A stretch of DNA of 64,000 bases from contig OZ038459.1 of assembly GCA_964036195.1 (NCBI GenBank), positions 24,177,206 through 24,241,205 of the forward strand. Direction: 5' to 3'. The translations under genes and the position numbers were made by a program. Each line of letters opens with the position of its first letter. Position 1 is the stretch's first letter. The notes beneath the pieces were generated by a model. That model was not told the DNA's origin. It saw only the letters and a program-made list of their open reading frames with translations, and made no database searches. This DNA comes from Sphaerolaimus hirsutus. Its lineage: Eukaryota; Nematoda; Chromadorea; Monhysterida; Sphaerolaimidae. Positions 24,301-36,300 of the stretch are shown one piece after another.

Positions 24301-27300
24301 ACGGACAAAAATTTAGGTTTTTCACTTGCTTAGAGGTTGCGGAGACGCGTCAGCCGAAAATATTTGTTGCGTGAAAGGGGAAATGCGCGCTTGCGCGCAA
24401 AATTTTTTCATACAGCGACAAAATCGTCTTCGGGAAGTGCCATTTCTGGCACATTTTTTGGTCCGGCCAGGGAAGGGGGGGGGGGCGGCCGCCCCCCCCC
24501 CCGCCCCCCCCCTGGCTACGTCCTTAGCCGGCCTTGTAAATTGCACATGATACAATGTAAATGGTAAGCCCCTCAAAAGCGACCTGGTGCCAGTCCAAGG
24601 CCATTTAAGGTGTAAAGTGTCAAATGTCATACAAATCTGTCAGTAGTTATGAATAGTGTCGCAATTTTAGTAATAAAATCCCTTCTGTTTGTTTTGATTA
24701 ACATTAGTCATGACATTTGACACTTAACTATACACTTTACAGCGCTCGGGACTGCCCCCGTGGCCCGATGCCAGACCCTGTAAAATGTAAAATGTCATGC
24801 GAAGTGTAGAAGTCACATAAAATGCTCTGTGAAATGTCGAGCGTACACTAAGAAAATGCGACATTTTACAGGACTTTTTACATGACTTTTGACACTTCGC
24901 CTGAAATTTTACTTTTTCATGGCATTTCACATTTTACAGGCTCTGGGAGTTGATCCAGAGTAGGGACGTATCCAGGATTTTTGAGCGGGGGGGGGCTGCT
25001 TGTTTACGGGAGCCGGCGAACGGGGGGGCTCAGCCCCCCCCCCCCCTAAAATTTTTCCCTATATAGGGACGGAAAAGCGTTTTGGCGCTAGCGCCATACA
25101 AAGGCGCCACGGATTGGCGCTATTGGCGTTGGCGCCACCGCCAGGAACCGCTTTATATACCTGTAAATATGCATCACATATGGCGAAATTCGCAAAAATG
25201 TGTTCGTTTCCAAGGATATTGGTTTACAGGGGCCGATCCGCTGAAAATACAATGTATGGGGAAGAAATTGCGCGCTTGCGCGCAAAATTTTTTAGAAACA
25301 TCGAAAAATATATTGAAAAAGTTGCAGTTTCCGGGACTTTTTCGGTCTCACCCCGGGAAGGGGGGGGCTGCAGCCCCCCCCGCCCCCCCCCCTGGATACG
25401 TCCTTGATCCAGAGTAGTGGTCTACAATCCAAATAAAGCCCCCGCAACTTATCTTTATCCATTCACCTCCCCCAACACACAACCCACAACCCCAAAACAC
25501 ATCAACCCCCCAAACCCACCCCCAGCGGGCAAAAATAGTTCATTCTCAAAACACTCGCGCATCACCCAGGGCACAGTGGCGCCGGGCACCTGCTCGGGCC
25601 TGAACAGGGGGCACAACTTGACGTAGATGCCCGTCTTGGCGGACTCGTTGAACGACTCCCTGTTCTTGGCAGAGTGCCCGTGAGAGTTGCGCAATGCTTG
25701 TCTGGGATTGGGGTTTTTTTGTTAAAGAGGTTTTTTATTTTTTTATTTGTTTTTATAGCAAAGTATGTGCAGAACATATAATTATTTAATGATTAAAATC
25801 TTGTTATAAATTTCCTAATTTATCTTTACATGGTAAAAACGAAATATTTTGATGAAAAAAATGTATAATTTTTGGTCCATTGTTGAGATTGGTTTCCATA
25901 CTAAGTGTGATGTCGGCCGAGTACGAAAATTCTTTAAGCAGGTCAATAAAAAATTTTAAAATCAATGAAAGGCTGCGGGTTCAAGTCAAGTGAAGCATCA
26001 GTATATAAAACAGACCGCGGATTTTTTGATATATTGGCCCCACACACGCTAGTTGACATCGACACCAAATGTCAACTGGTTCCGTTCCCAATTAAAAGCA
26101 TGCGTCTGAACGTCACTCATCGGCTCATCAGCGAGCTTTGAATCGGGATCGGCACCAGTTGACATTTGTTGTCGATGTCAACCAGGGTGTGTGGACCCTA
26201 GGGTTGGCCGATGTTTTTTGAACGTTTTCTTTTTTTAAACATGACGTCCGAAATGTTTTGTTTTTTTTTAAAAACATCGGCCGAAATTTTTAGTACTAAG
26301 CACTAGGTATTTTGCACAATTTTTGCGCGCAAGCGCGCAATTTCACACACAAATTGACATTGGTGGTTGTTTTCATTGGTTTTGTGGCATTTTGTGTATC
26401 AAAGCATCCATTTCTATGTGCTACCATGGGTGAATAAGCCGTCATATGTTGCTGTAATATATAATATTGAGGTAATGTGCTTCCATGTACCTCCACAGTC
26501 TGTAACTTCACTCCCAAAGTAACAACCTCCTTTTATAACCTTGTTTGATCACTATTCCTTGCCAAAATTCACCTGAAGTCACGAAATTCGACTATAAGGC
26601 GATATACGAACATGTGGACAAATATGAATATTTTTGACACAAATCACCACTTATAATGCTATCCTATGGCTCCACAGCCATTAGAAGGTTATATTTAACA
26701 TCACAGAGTATTGCCACTGTCTGATATACCAATATATGTTGACACTAGGTCATATCTGGGAGCTTTAAAAAAAACGTTTTTTATTTTAAAAAAACGTTGT
26801 TTTTAAAAAAACATAGAGTTAAAAAAACGTTTCTTTCCAACCCTAGTGGACCCAATACCTTAAATCATAAAATACACAACTTTCAACACAATACACGTAC
26901 TTGTGTCCACCAGGAATTTCGATCTCGCCACAAGAACATCGGCCGCTAGAATATTTCCGGGAACTTCCCTCGGAGCACTTGTGAAAATCTTGCACTAAAC
27001 CCACATCCAGCAGTCGCCTAGGTTGGCGGCTGAAAACACTCGATAAACGCTCTTTGCCGATCGACTGAAATTTTGAGAGAATTTTCGGAATTTTCACGGT
27101 GGCAAGGACGTATCCAGGGGCGGGGGGTGGGGGGGGGGGCTGCAGCCCCCCCCCCCTTCCCGGGGTGAAATCAAAAAAGTCCCGGAAAATGCAACTTTTC
27201 CCAAATATTTTCGATGTTTCCGAAAAATTTAGCGCAATATCTTCCCCATGCATTGTATTTTCAGCGGATCAGCCGCTTTAAACCAAAATCCTTGGAAATG

Positions 27301-30300
27301 AACACATTTTTTGCGAATTTCGTGTATATGTATGCCTATTTACATACATATAAAGCGGTTCCTGGCGCTGGCGCCAACGCCAATAGCGCCATGGTGTGGC
27401 GCCTTTGTATGGTGCTAGCGCCAAAACGCCTTTCCGTCCCTATACAGGGAAAAATTTTAGGGGGAGCCCCCCCCCCCCGTTCGCCGGCCCCCGTAAACAA
27501 GCAGCCCCCCGCTCAAAAATCCTGGATACGTCCCTGCACGATTCGCAAACGGTTTACGATTGGCAAACGATGGTTACAAAAATAGGGTTTTCTAAAGGGT
27601 ATGCTTACACAAAGTACAGTAATTTTGTGAAGAATTCTTCAAAATTTTCATTTTCATTTGAGTGGCACTTAGACAAGCACAATAAACGGCGCACAATGAC
27701 CCCACACACGCTAGTTGACTTCGACACCAAATTTCAACTGGTTCTTATCCCAATTCAGAGCTTTCGCATATGAACGTCGTTCGTCGGCTCGTCAGCAAAC
27801 TTTAAATTGGGATGGGAACCAGTTGACATTTGGTGTCGATGTCAACTGGCGTGTGCGGCACCAATGGATCGAGAGAAAAAAAAACTAGGAAAAATGCAAC
27901 TAACAATAAATTGTTTGGTCCACCGATCAATTTCAACAGTTTCTTCATTCCGCTTCACCCATCTGTTAACCTTTTTCTGCAGCTGTTCGTGAGTGAATTC
28001 CGCCGGCACCCATCCGGAAAGGTTGCATGACTCCCACAATCGGGGGTTCAGCAAACACGCGTGGCCCTTGTAGAAAGTTTCGCACCTGTCAAATGTGATA
28101 ATGGCGCTATGTCAACTGGTTTCCATGTCAATTCATATTTCAATTAACTGGTCGCAGGGCAATTTTAAAGTGCACATGTGGCAATGGCCCCACACACGAT
28201 AGTCGACATCGACACCAAATGTCAACTGGTTCCGCTCCCAATTCAAAGCTTGCGTTTGAACGTCATTCGTCGGCTCGTAAGCAGAGCTTTGAATCGGGAT
28301 CGGCACCAGACACCAGTTGACATTTGGTGACAATCCCCCTTGGGTTGGGAACCCGAACCGACCCAAACCGAGAACCGGAACCAAAAATTTTCAAATTCCC
28401 AACCCTAGATCCCCCGCATCTATCACAAATTATCGGTCATTTCCACCCAAAATCGCCCACCTTCCATTCCCGAAATCCACTTCCATCGTGTTGGTCTTCT
28501 CGTCAAACGTAACCAAATTTTCCAAGCGCTGTTTTTCGGTGCCGCACTCGCACACGAAACATTGGTCGCTTTTTTCGGTGCCAAAAATTCGATCGAAAAG
28601 CACCCGGTCGTGATAAAACGCGGGCATTGTGCAATCGTGCCTGCGGGGAAGTTGACGTTTTTTATGGAAGAAGTTATCCATTATGGATTTTCTCTCTCCA
28701 GGATAGGATAGGATTTAGGTTATCTCCAGGATTTTGACCTTCTGGGGGTTGTATAGACAGCAAATCGCTCCTCCGGGGGGATAGATAGGCGGAACAAAAA
28801 TTTGGGGGTTGGGGCGGGGGGTAAACCCCGTCCCCCGCCCCAACCCCCATTGGAGACCGCTGGTTGGGGCACCTGTCACCAGGGGTCAAGATTTTGGTAC
28901 TCGCGGGGGCTGGATAGATAGCAAATCGCTCTGGGGAAACATTTTCTGGGGGGGCTGGGGGGGCTTGGGTGGGGGCTGGCGGTAGGGTTCAAACGGGATC
29001 CCGATTCCGATCCCGGATCCCGTGAAATTCCGGGATTTAGCAGTCCCGATCCCGATCCCGAAACCCCAATCCCGATCCCGATCCCGAAATCCAAAAATAC
29101 CAATCTCGATCCCGATCCCGAAAACTTCCAAATCCCGATCCCGATCCCGAGAATCTCCCAAGTCCGGGATCCCGATCCCGGAAAAAATAGTGAAAATTAT
29201 AAAAAGTGAAAAAATGACATTTTTGCGTGCAAAAATGTGAACGCAAACCCCCAGCGTCCATTTTATGTCACTTTTCTGGCATCCAACAGTGTTTTGAGAT
29301 CTTTATGAACAACTGTGAATGCCAGAACAGTGACAAAAATCTCTATCCCTAGACCCCAATCCCGATCCCGAAAAAATGCCAATCCCGATCCCGATCCCGT
29401 GACCCCAATCCCGGCCAATCCCGATCCCGATCCCGAAATCTCAAAATACCAATCCCGATCCCGATCCCGAAATCTCAAAATACCAATCCCGATCCCGATC
29501 CCGAAACCCCAATCCCGATCCCGATCCCGAAATCTCAAAAAGTGAATCCCGATCCCGAAAAGTCAATCCCGTTTGATCTCTAGCTGGCGGGGGCCAAATA
29601 TATAGGCGTTTTCAAGGTATTTAATTTTCAAGGCGAAAAATCAAACGGAGCAAAAATTAGCGATTTTGAGCGAAAATGTGGTCGAAATTTCGCAAAAATC
29701 GCTCCGGATAGGTAGATAGCTGGCCGATTTGGGGGATAGATAGGCAAAAAATTTGCCTCCAGGATAGATAGATAGATAGGGCCTCTGGGATAGATAGATA
29801 GCTGGGGGATTTGGGGGGCAGCCCCCCCCCCAGCCCCCCGCCTAGGAAACCCCTGCCTGCCACAGAAATCGCTCAATAAACCATCGGTGACACCGGAAAA
29901 ATTTCAGGCACTAACCTTTTAACCCCCCCTCCCCCCAAATAAAACATAATACCAGTTGCAGCTATCAAACTTAATAGGGTAGTTCAAAACCGTTTTAATA
30001 AATATGCAATATTTAGATTCAGATAGCTGAGATTTGGGGAAATCGCCGCCCTCACACACAAAAATTCAAATGAAACAAAAAGAGCCGAAAAACCAACACG
30101 CCGTCCAAAAAGTAGCGCCCATCCTTGACAACTTCACGCTTTTCCTCTTCCAAAATCATGTCGCTTTCTTTGATTTCCCGCCAATCTTCGAAACTGACAT
30201 TTGTCGCCCAGCCGCGGCGAACATCGAGAAAACCGCGCACCGACGAAACGGGAATTTCTGTTGGGTGGATAATGTTGTTTTTTAAAGTTCAATATTGATG

Positions 30301-33300
30301 GCATGTGACTAGGGATTAGGGTGTCAACTTTCCGTTTACCGCTTCCGCTTTCCGCGGGCAAATTTTTTTCCGTTTCCGTTCTCCGGCTGCTACATTTTTT
30401 TCCGTTTCCGTTTTTCTGGCTCATTTTCCGTTTTCTGGCTAAATTTTCGGTTTTTCCGCCTTTTTCCATTTTCTGGTTCAATTGTCTGTTTTTTCAACTT
30501 TTTTTCACTTTCCAGCTCAATTTTTTGTTTTTTGTTTCAGCCAAAATGGTAAACATGCAGGCACGCTCTCAATCATGTGAATTTTTAGCAAAAGTTCTGC
30601 AAATTTTTTTATTTCTGAATAAATTTCTGCAATTTTTTCCATTTCCAGCAAAATTTCAGCAAATTTTTTCCATTTCCGGCACATATTCAGCAAATTTTTC
30701 CGTTTCCGTTATCCGGCCTTTCATTTTTCCGTTTTCCGGCAAGCGCAAAAAAATTCTGTTTCTGTTTCCCGCCAAAAAGTTTTTGTTGACACCCTACAGG
30801 GATGGAAAAATAATACTTTAGAATATGTTCAATGTTTTATACACAAGTTCGCCAAGCTTTCTTTTTTAAATAAAAAAAAACATTTTCACATCTTTACATT
30901 TTTACATTTTACATTTTTCAGCTAGTGATGTTGCGTGATGCTAAACTTGAAAAACGTTTAATTTACAATTTGATTGCATTTTTCCTAATAAAAAAGTAGT
31001 GTAAGCATTGAAAATCCACTGAACTATTAAAAATTATTGAAAACTTTTTTTTCAAGCTCGAATCTTTTTTTACAAAATTACCTACCTAATCGTGGGGCTA
31101 AATAAATGTAAATATGAGTCGGCTACCGTAGCAGCGAGTTAGTAGTCTACCGTATCTATTGGAGTCGTGCTTCATAAAAAAGACAAACTATCAATTGACC
31201 ATAAATATCAATTGACCATCAATATCAATTGACCAAGAAAACGCACTCAAACATTTTCCCCTCTCTGCAACGCACAAACTCGCGGGCGGCGCGGCACTTT
31301 CAAACCCGGCGGCGAAATCCAATTTTATGATCGGAATGGCGTGATAATAGCGACCGGAACTGGTCACACTTGTCGTGTAGAATATCGAGTATTGGCCATC
31401 TATCGGGTTGTTCAGAAAGACGAACTTGTGCAGCTGAAAATCGGGAAATTTGGAATGAGTGAATGTATGGCCCCACACACGCTAGTTGACATCGACACCA
31501 AATGTCAACTGGTTCCGTTTCCAATTCAAAGCTTGCGTTTGAACGTCATTTATCGGCTCGTCAGCAAGCTTTGAATCGGGATCGGCACCAGTTGACATCT
31601 GGTGTCGATGTCAACTAGCGTGTGTGGGCCCTATGTAAATATCAGGTGCCACTCCCAGACCCGTAAACTGCCAAATGTCATGTAAGTGTATAAATATCCC
31701 CTTGAAAAAGTGGCACTCCTTCCGAAAAAAGTCACACTGAACAGGTGAAAAAAGTCCCAGGCACAAAAATTGGAGAAAACATTGTCAACTTAAAATACCA
31801 ATGGTCTACGCACACTAATGAGAACTCATAAATGAGCTTTGAACGTGTTTGAGTTTTCCACAGTGAGCCATTTTTAATCTCAGACAACTGCAGTTGACGG
31901 CCACCTCACAGTAAAAAATCCAAATGCGTTCAAACCTGATTTGCGAGTTTTCGAAATTTCGCATCAAAACTAGTGTGCCACATTGGCCCTACACACACTA
32001 GTTTTCACCGTGACACGTGTGAAAACTGAAATGGCCACATGGCGACATTCAGCCTACTCTTATCGTATGCTTTATGTGTTTTAGTTTTCAAATTTTCAAA
32101 CTTTTACTTTCATTAATTTAAATTCAAATTTAATTCAAATTAATTCATTCAACCGTGTTCATTAATTTGCATTTGAAAAAATTTCAGTTTTCACACGAAG
32201 TCACGGTGAAAACTAGTGTGTGTAGGCACAATGCTGCTCACAGCCAAAAAATAACGACAAAACCACCCAAAACTCACCCCATCCTTGCAATTACTCGAGC
32301 CGATCTGACGTATTGATTTGAAAAAACGGACACCATCTTCTTTTTTCAATCGATCCAGATCAAATTTCGAATCATCATCCCGATCAGAAACTCCCTTTTC
32401 GTCAATTCTATCATCGCCCGCTTCACTGTCCTCGCTGTCCAACGTGATCACCTCGCCCGTGCTCGGCTTCGAGCTGTCAGACACTTTGACGTGATCTAGT
32501 GGGATGGTGAACTCATTTAGCGTGTAGTCTTTGATGTTTTTCTGGCGGTCGTTTGCGGGCGTCGGCAAAATCTGTGGATGGAAGTAGGGTTCAAACGGGA
32601 TTGACTTTTCGGGGTTGGTTTTTTGAGATTTCGGGATCGGGATCGGGATTGGCCGGGATTGGGGTCACGGGATCGGATTGGCATTTTTTTCGAGATCGGG
32701 ATTGGGGTCTTGGGATAGAGACTTTGGACAATGTTCTGGCATCCACAGTTGTTCATAAAGGTCTCAAAACACTGTTGGATGCCAGAAAATTGGCATAAAA
32801 TGGACGCTGGGGGTTTGTGTTCACATTTTTGCATGCAAAAATGCCATTTTTCACTTTTTATTTTTTCCACTAATTTTTCCGGGATCGGGATCCCGGGCTT
32901 GGGAGTTTCTCGGGATCGGGATTTGAAAATTTTCGGGATCGGGATCGGGACTGCTAAATCCCGGAATTTCACGGGATCCGGGATCGGGATCCCGTTTGAA
33001 CCCTAGATGGAAGTATTTACGATGGTAACCCGATAAACTGATAAGTAGGGGCAAATGGAAGAAAAACTCACCTCCACATCCTTTTTCGACAGAAGTCCCT
33101 CGCAAATGTGAACGGCTTTTTTGTAGACCAACAGCGACAAATCCTCCTGCAAGAGGTTCACATTTTATGGCATTTTCGCAGACAAAAAAACGATATCAGT
33201 TATTCGCTTGAAAAAAACGAATTATAAATAACGGGTTGAAGGTTGAATTGGAGGTTGAAGTTCCGGAATCAAATGTCTACACAATATAAAATTTTTCATA

Positions 33301-36300
33301 CTGGATATTTCAGGGGTCTCTAATCGGGTGTGGAATTAGGGTCCCGGTACATTGTTCGGCAAAAAGTCGGGACTGGGGCGGTCCCGGTCCCGACAACCCC
33401 AGTCCAGGTCCCGGTCCCGACAATTGAAAAAAGCCAGTCCCGGTCCCGGTCCCGACCCCCCCAGTCCCGGTACCGGTCAGCACATTACAAAATTTCTGGT
33501 CCCGTTTGAACCCTAGGTGGAATTCATAAGTCCATTTCATACTCGATATCGAACCTACTCAAACGGTGACCGTAATCAAAAAATAATTTCCAGCTACCTG
33601 GTGAGCGATTTACTATTTATTAACCCTCACAATAGTTAAAATCCCGGAGCCCATGAATTTCTATCCTTTCAATGGAATCTATTGCCAGACTTTCACAGGG
33701 GTTTATTTAACACAGAATGTTTTATTTACCAAAATATTGTAACATTCAGTAGAATATTTTCGTTGGACGCGTTGATCTATTTTCAGGCCACTTACAAAAG
33801 TGTGCCCCCAAATAATGTGTTTTTTCTTTTTCGAATTTTTGTTAAGAAAAAAAGATTTAAATTTTTAAGTGCTGGAGATTGAGCATTGAGGGTACAGTAA
33901 TACTCCTGAAACATTACTTTCACGGGTTCACACATATTAGATAAGCGGCGCGCGCCGCAATGTCTGTTTCAATAATAATGTTTTGCACATGCAAATTGAA
34001 TTGCATATTGCACCTGGTGTGAGAAAATCATCAAGACAATATATTCTAATGTGTGAAAAAATAACAACTTGTAAATTCGAATTTGGACGTGTAAAAAAAG
34101 ATGATTTGTTTACAAACATGAGAGCCGTGATTCCATGTGTTATCAAACGTGAGCAACAAATAAATTTTACAGTGAAAGTTAAGTGTGAGGTATCAAACGT
34201 CATGCAAAATGTCAATAAAAATAACAAATGAAAGATCTCATGACTGAACTTTTGACATCTTGCCAGACATTTGCCAAATTTGAATGACATTTGACTCTTT
34301 ACAGGGTGCGGGACTGCCAGCTGTCCGCAGGCACCTCAATGCCAACCAAAAATTGTCGCGCACAAACAAAAAAAAATATTCTAAAAAGCAACCAACCACA
34401 TCGGCATCCTCAATCGTAGGCTGTTTAATCTCAGCACGCCGTTTGACTCCGCCCCTTTTCTTGACAGCCACCGCTTTTAGCGCTTTGGCAGTTTTCCAAA
34501 ACTTCGCTACGAGTTTCCTCCGTTCTGCGGGGTCTGTGCAACAGAAGAAATTAATTTCAGGGGTCTAGCAAAGTGGTTTGTGTGAAAGAAAGTGAGATTT
34601 TTGTGTGAAAGTGTTTGTTTAGGGGTTTAGTTGTTTGTGCTTTCGGTATCTTCAATTGAAATATTACTTGGAAAAATTTACCAAAACTTCTATTTATTTT
34701 TACGTTTATTTTAGAAACGCTAAAATTAATATCCATTTATTTAATGTATTCAATGAATCACAAAAAAATGTGTAAAATGTGCAATGTGTAAAACGTTGAA
34801 CAATTTTTTTCAAATCTCAGGTAAAATGTAATCTCTTCCCCAGCATAACCGGCACCGCACTCTACTATATATGTATATCAGGTGCCAGTTCCGCAAGTGG
34901 AAAAGTTAAGAGTTAAAAGTTAAGAGTTGAGTAAAATGACAAATGGAAAGTTAAGAGTAAAGGTCAATCATAAATGATGAGTTGAGACAAGAGTAAAGTT
35001 AAGAGTCAAGCAAGTGTATCCAAATCTGATTTTTTTGGTATCCAGACCTGTTTTTGTATCCAAATCTTATGAGAGAACAAAAAATTTGGATACAAAAACA
35101 TAATATCTGGATACAAAAAATAAGATTTGGATACACTTGCTTGACTCTTAACTTTACTCTATCTCTTAACTAATCATTTGTCATTTAACTTTACTATTAA
35201 ATTTACTCTTGTCTCTTAACTCAGCATTTATCATTTCACTTTACTCTCAACTTGCCATTTGTTATTTTACTCAACTCTTAACTTTTAACTCTTAACTTTT
35301 CCACTTGCGGAACTGGCCCCTGGTACTACACTCAATTGTCAACTAAATAGACCACCTCCAACTGGCATAAATGAATAGAAAAGGGCCAAAAATTGTCCAA
35401 AACTCACCAAAATAGCATGAATTGTCCTCAACCAATTTCAGCCAGGGGTCAACATCATTTCCGTCATCATGGGCTTTTTTCTGCACGCATTTTATCACTT
35501 CTTGGACAAACGGCTGTTCGACCCATAGAAAATCGAACGAATTGAAGTCTTGTCTGCAGATGGGAAGCGGGAGATTCTATTCTGTTTTTTATATTCTATT
35601 TTTTACCGAGCTGTTTTTTTAGAACTGGTCACTGGGAGATTGTGTCACTGGGGGACACTTATACGCTTATTTGTGTACAGATGTACATGTATAGCCCCAA
35701 TACTAAGCTATTTTCTCACGTTTATTACTGATTTAATGTAAGAAAAAAGTATTGTTTACTATGGATTTCACGAAAATTTCTGGCAAAATAATAATAACCC
35801 CCCCCCCCCCCTAGAATTAACCCCCCTCAAATTTTGCTGGCGAAATAATAAACCCCCATGGGGGTATTTCGAGGTAATACGGTAGTTCGGTGTCACGTGA
35901 ACTTAAATCAGAATTGGCAGCTACAAGTTGACATTCACATGCCCCAGGGACGTATATCCAGGGGGGCGCAGCCCCCCCCCCGTTTCCGGAGTTAGGCCTT
36001 AAGATGCCCGGGAGATGCAAGTTCTCCCATATTTTTTGCGAGGTATGTGCAGGGACGTATCCAGGATTTTTGAGCGGGGTCCTAAAATTTTGCCTTCAAA
36101 GTGACGGAATGACGCGATGGCACTAGCGCAATGATGTCGGCGCCAGAAACCGCTGTAAAGTATGTAAATATAAGTACATATACAGCGACAGGCACATGAT
36201 TGAGTGCATTTTCATGGATTTGTGTTTATGCGGACTGATCTGAAGAAAATATAACGTGCCTAGGGGTAAAATGCGCAAAATTTTCGCTCAAAGGGAAAAT

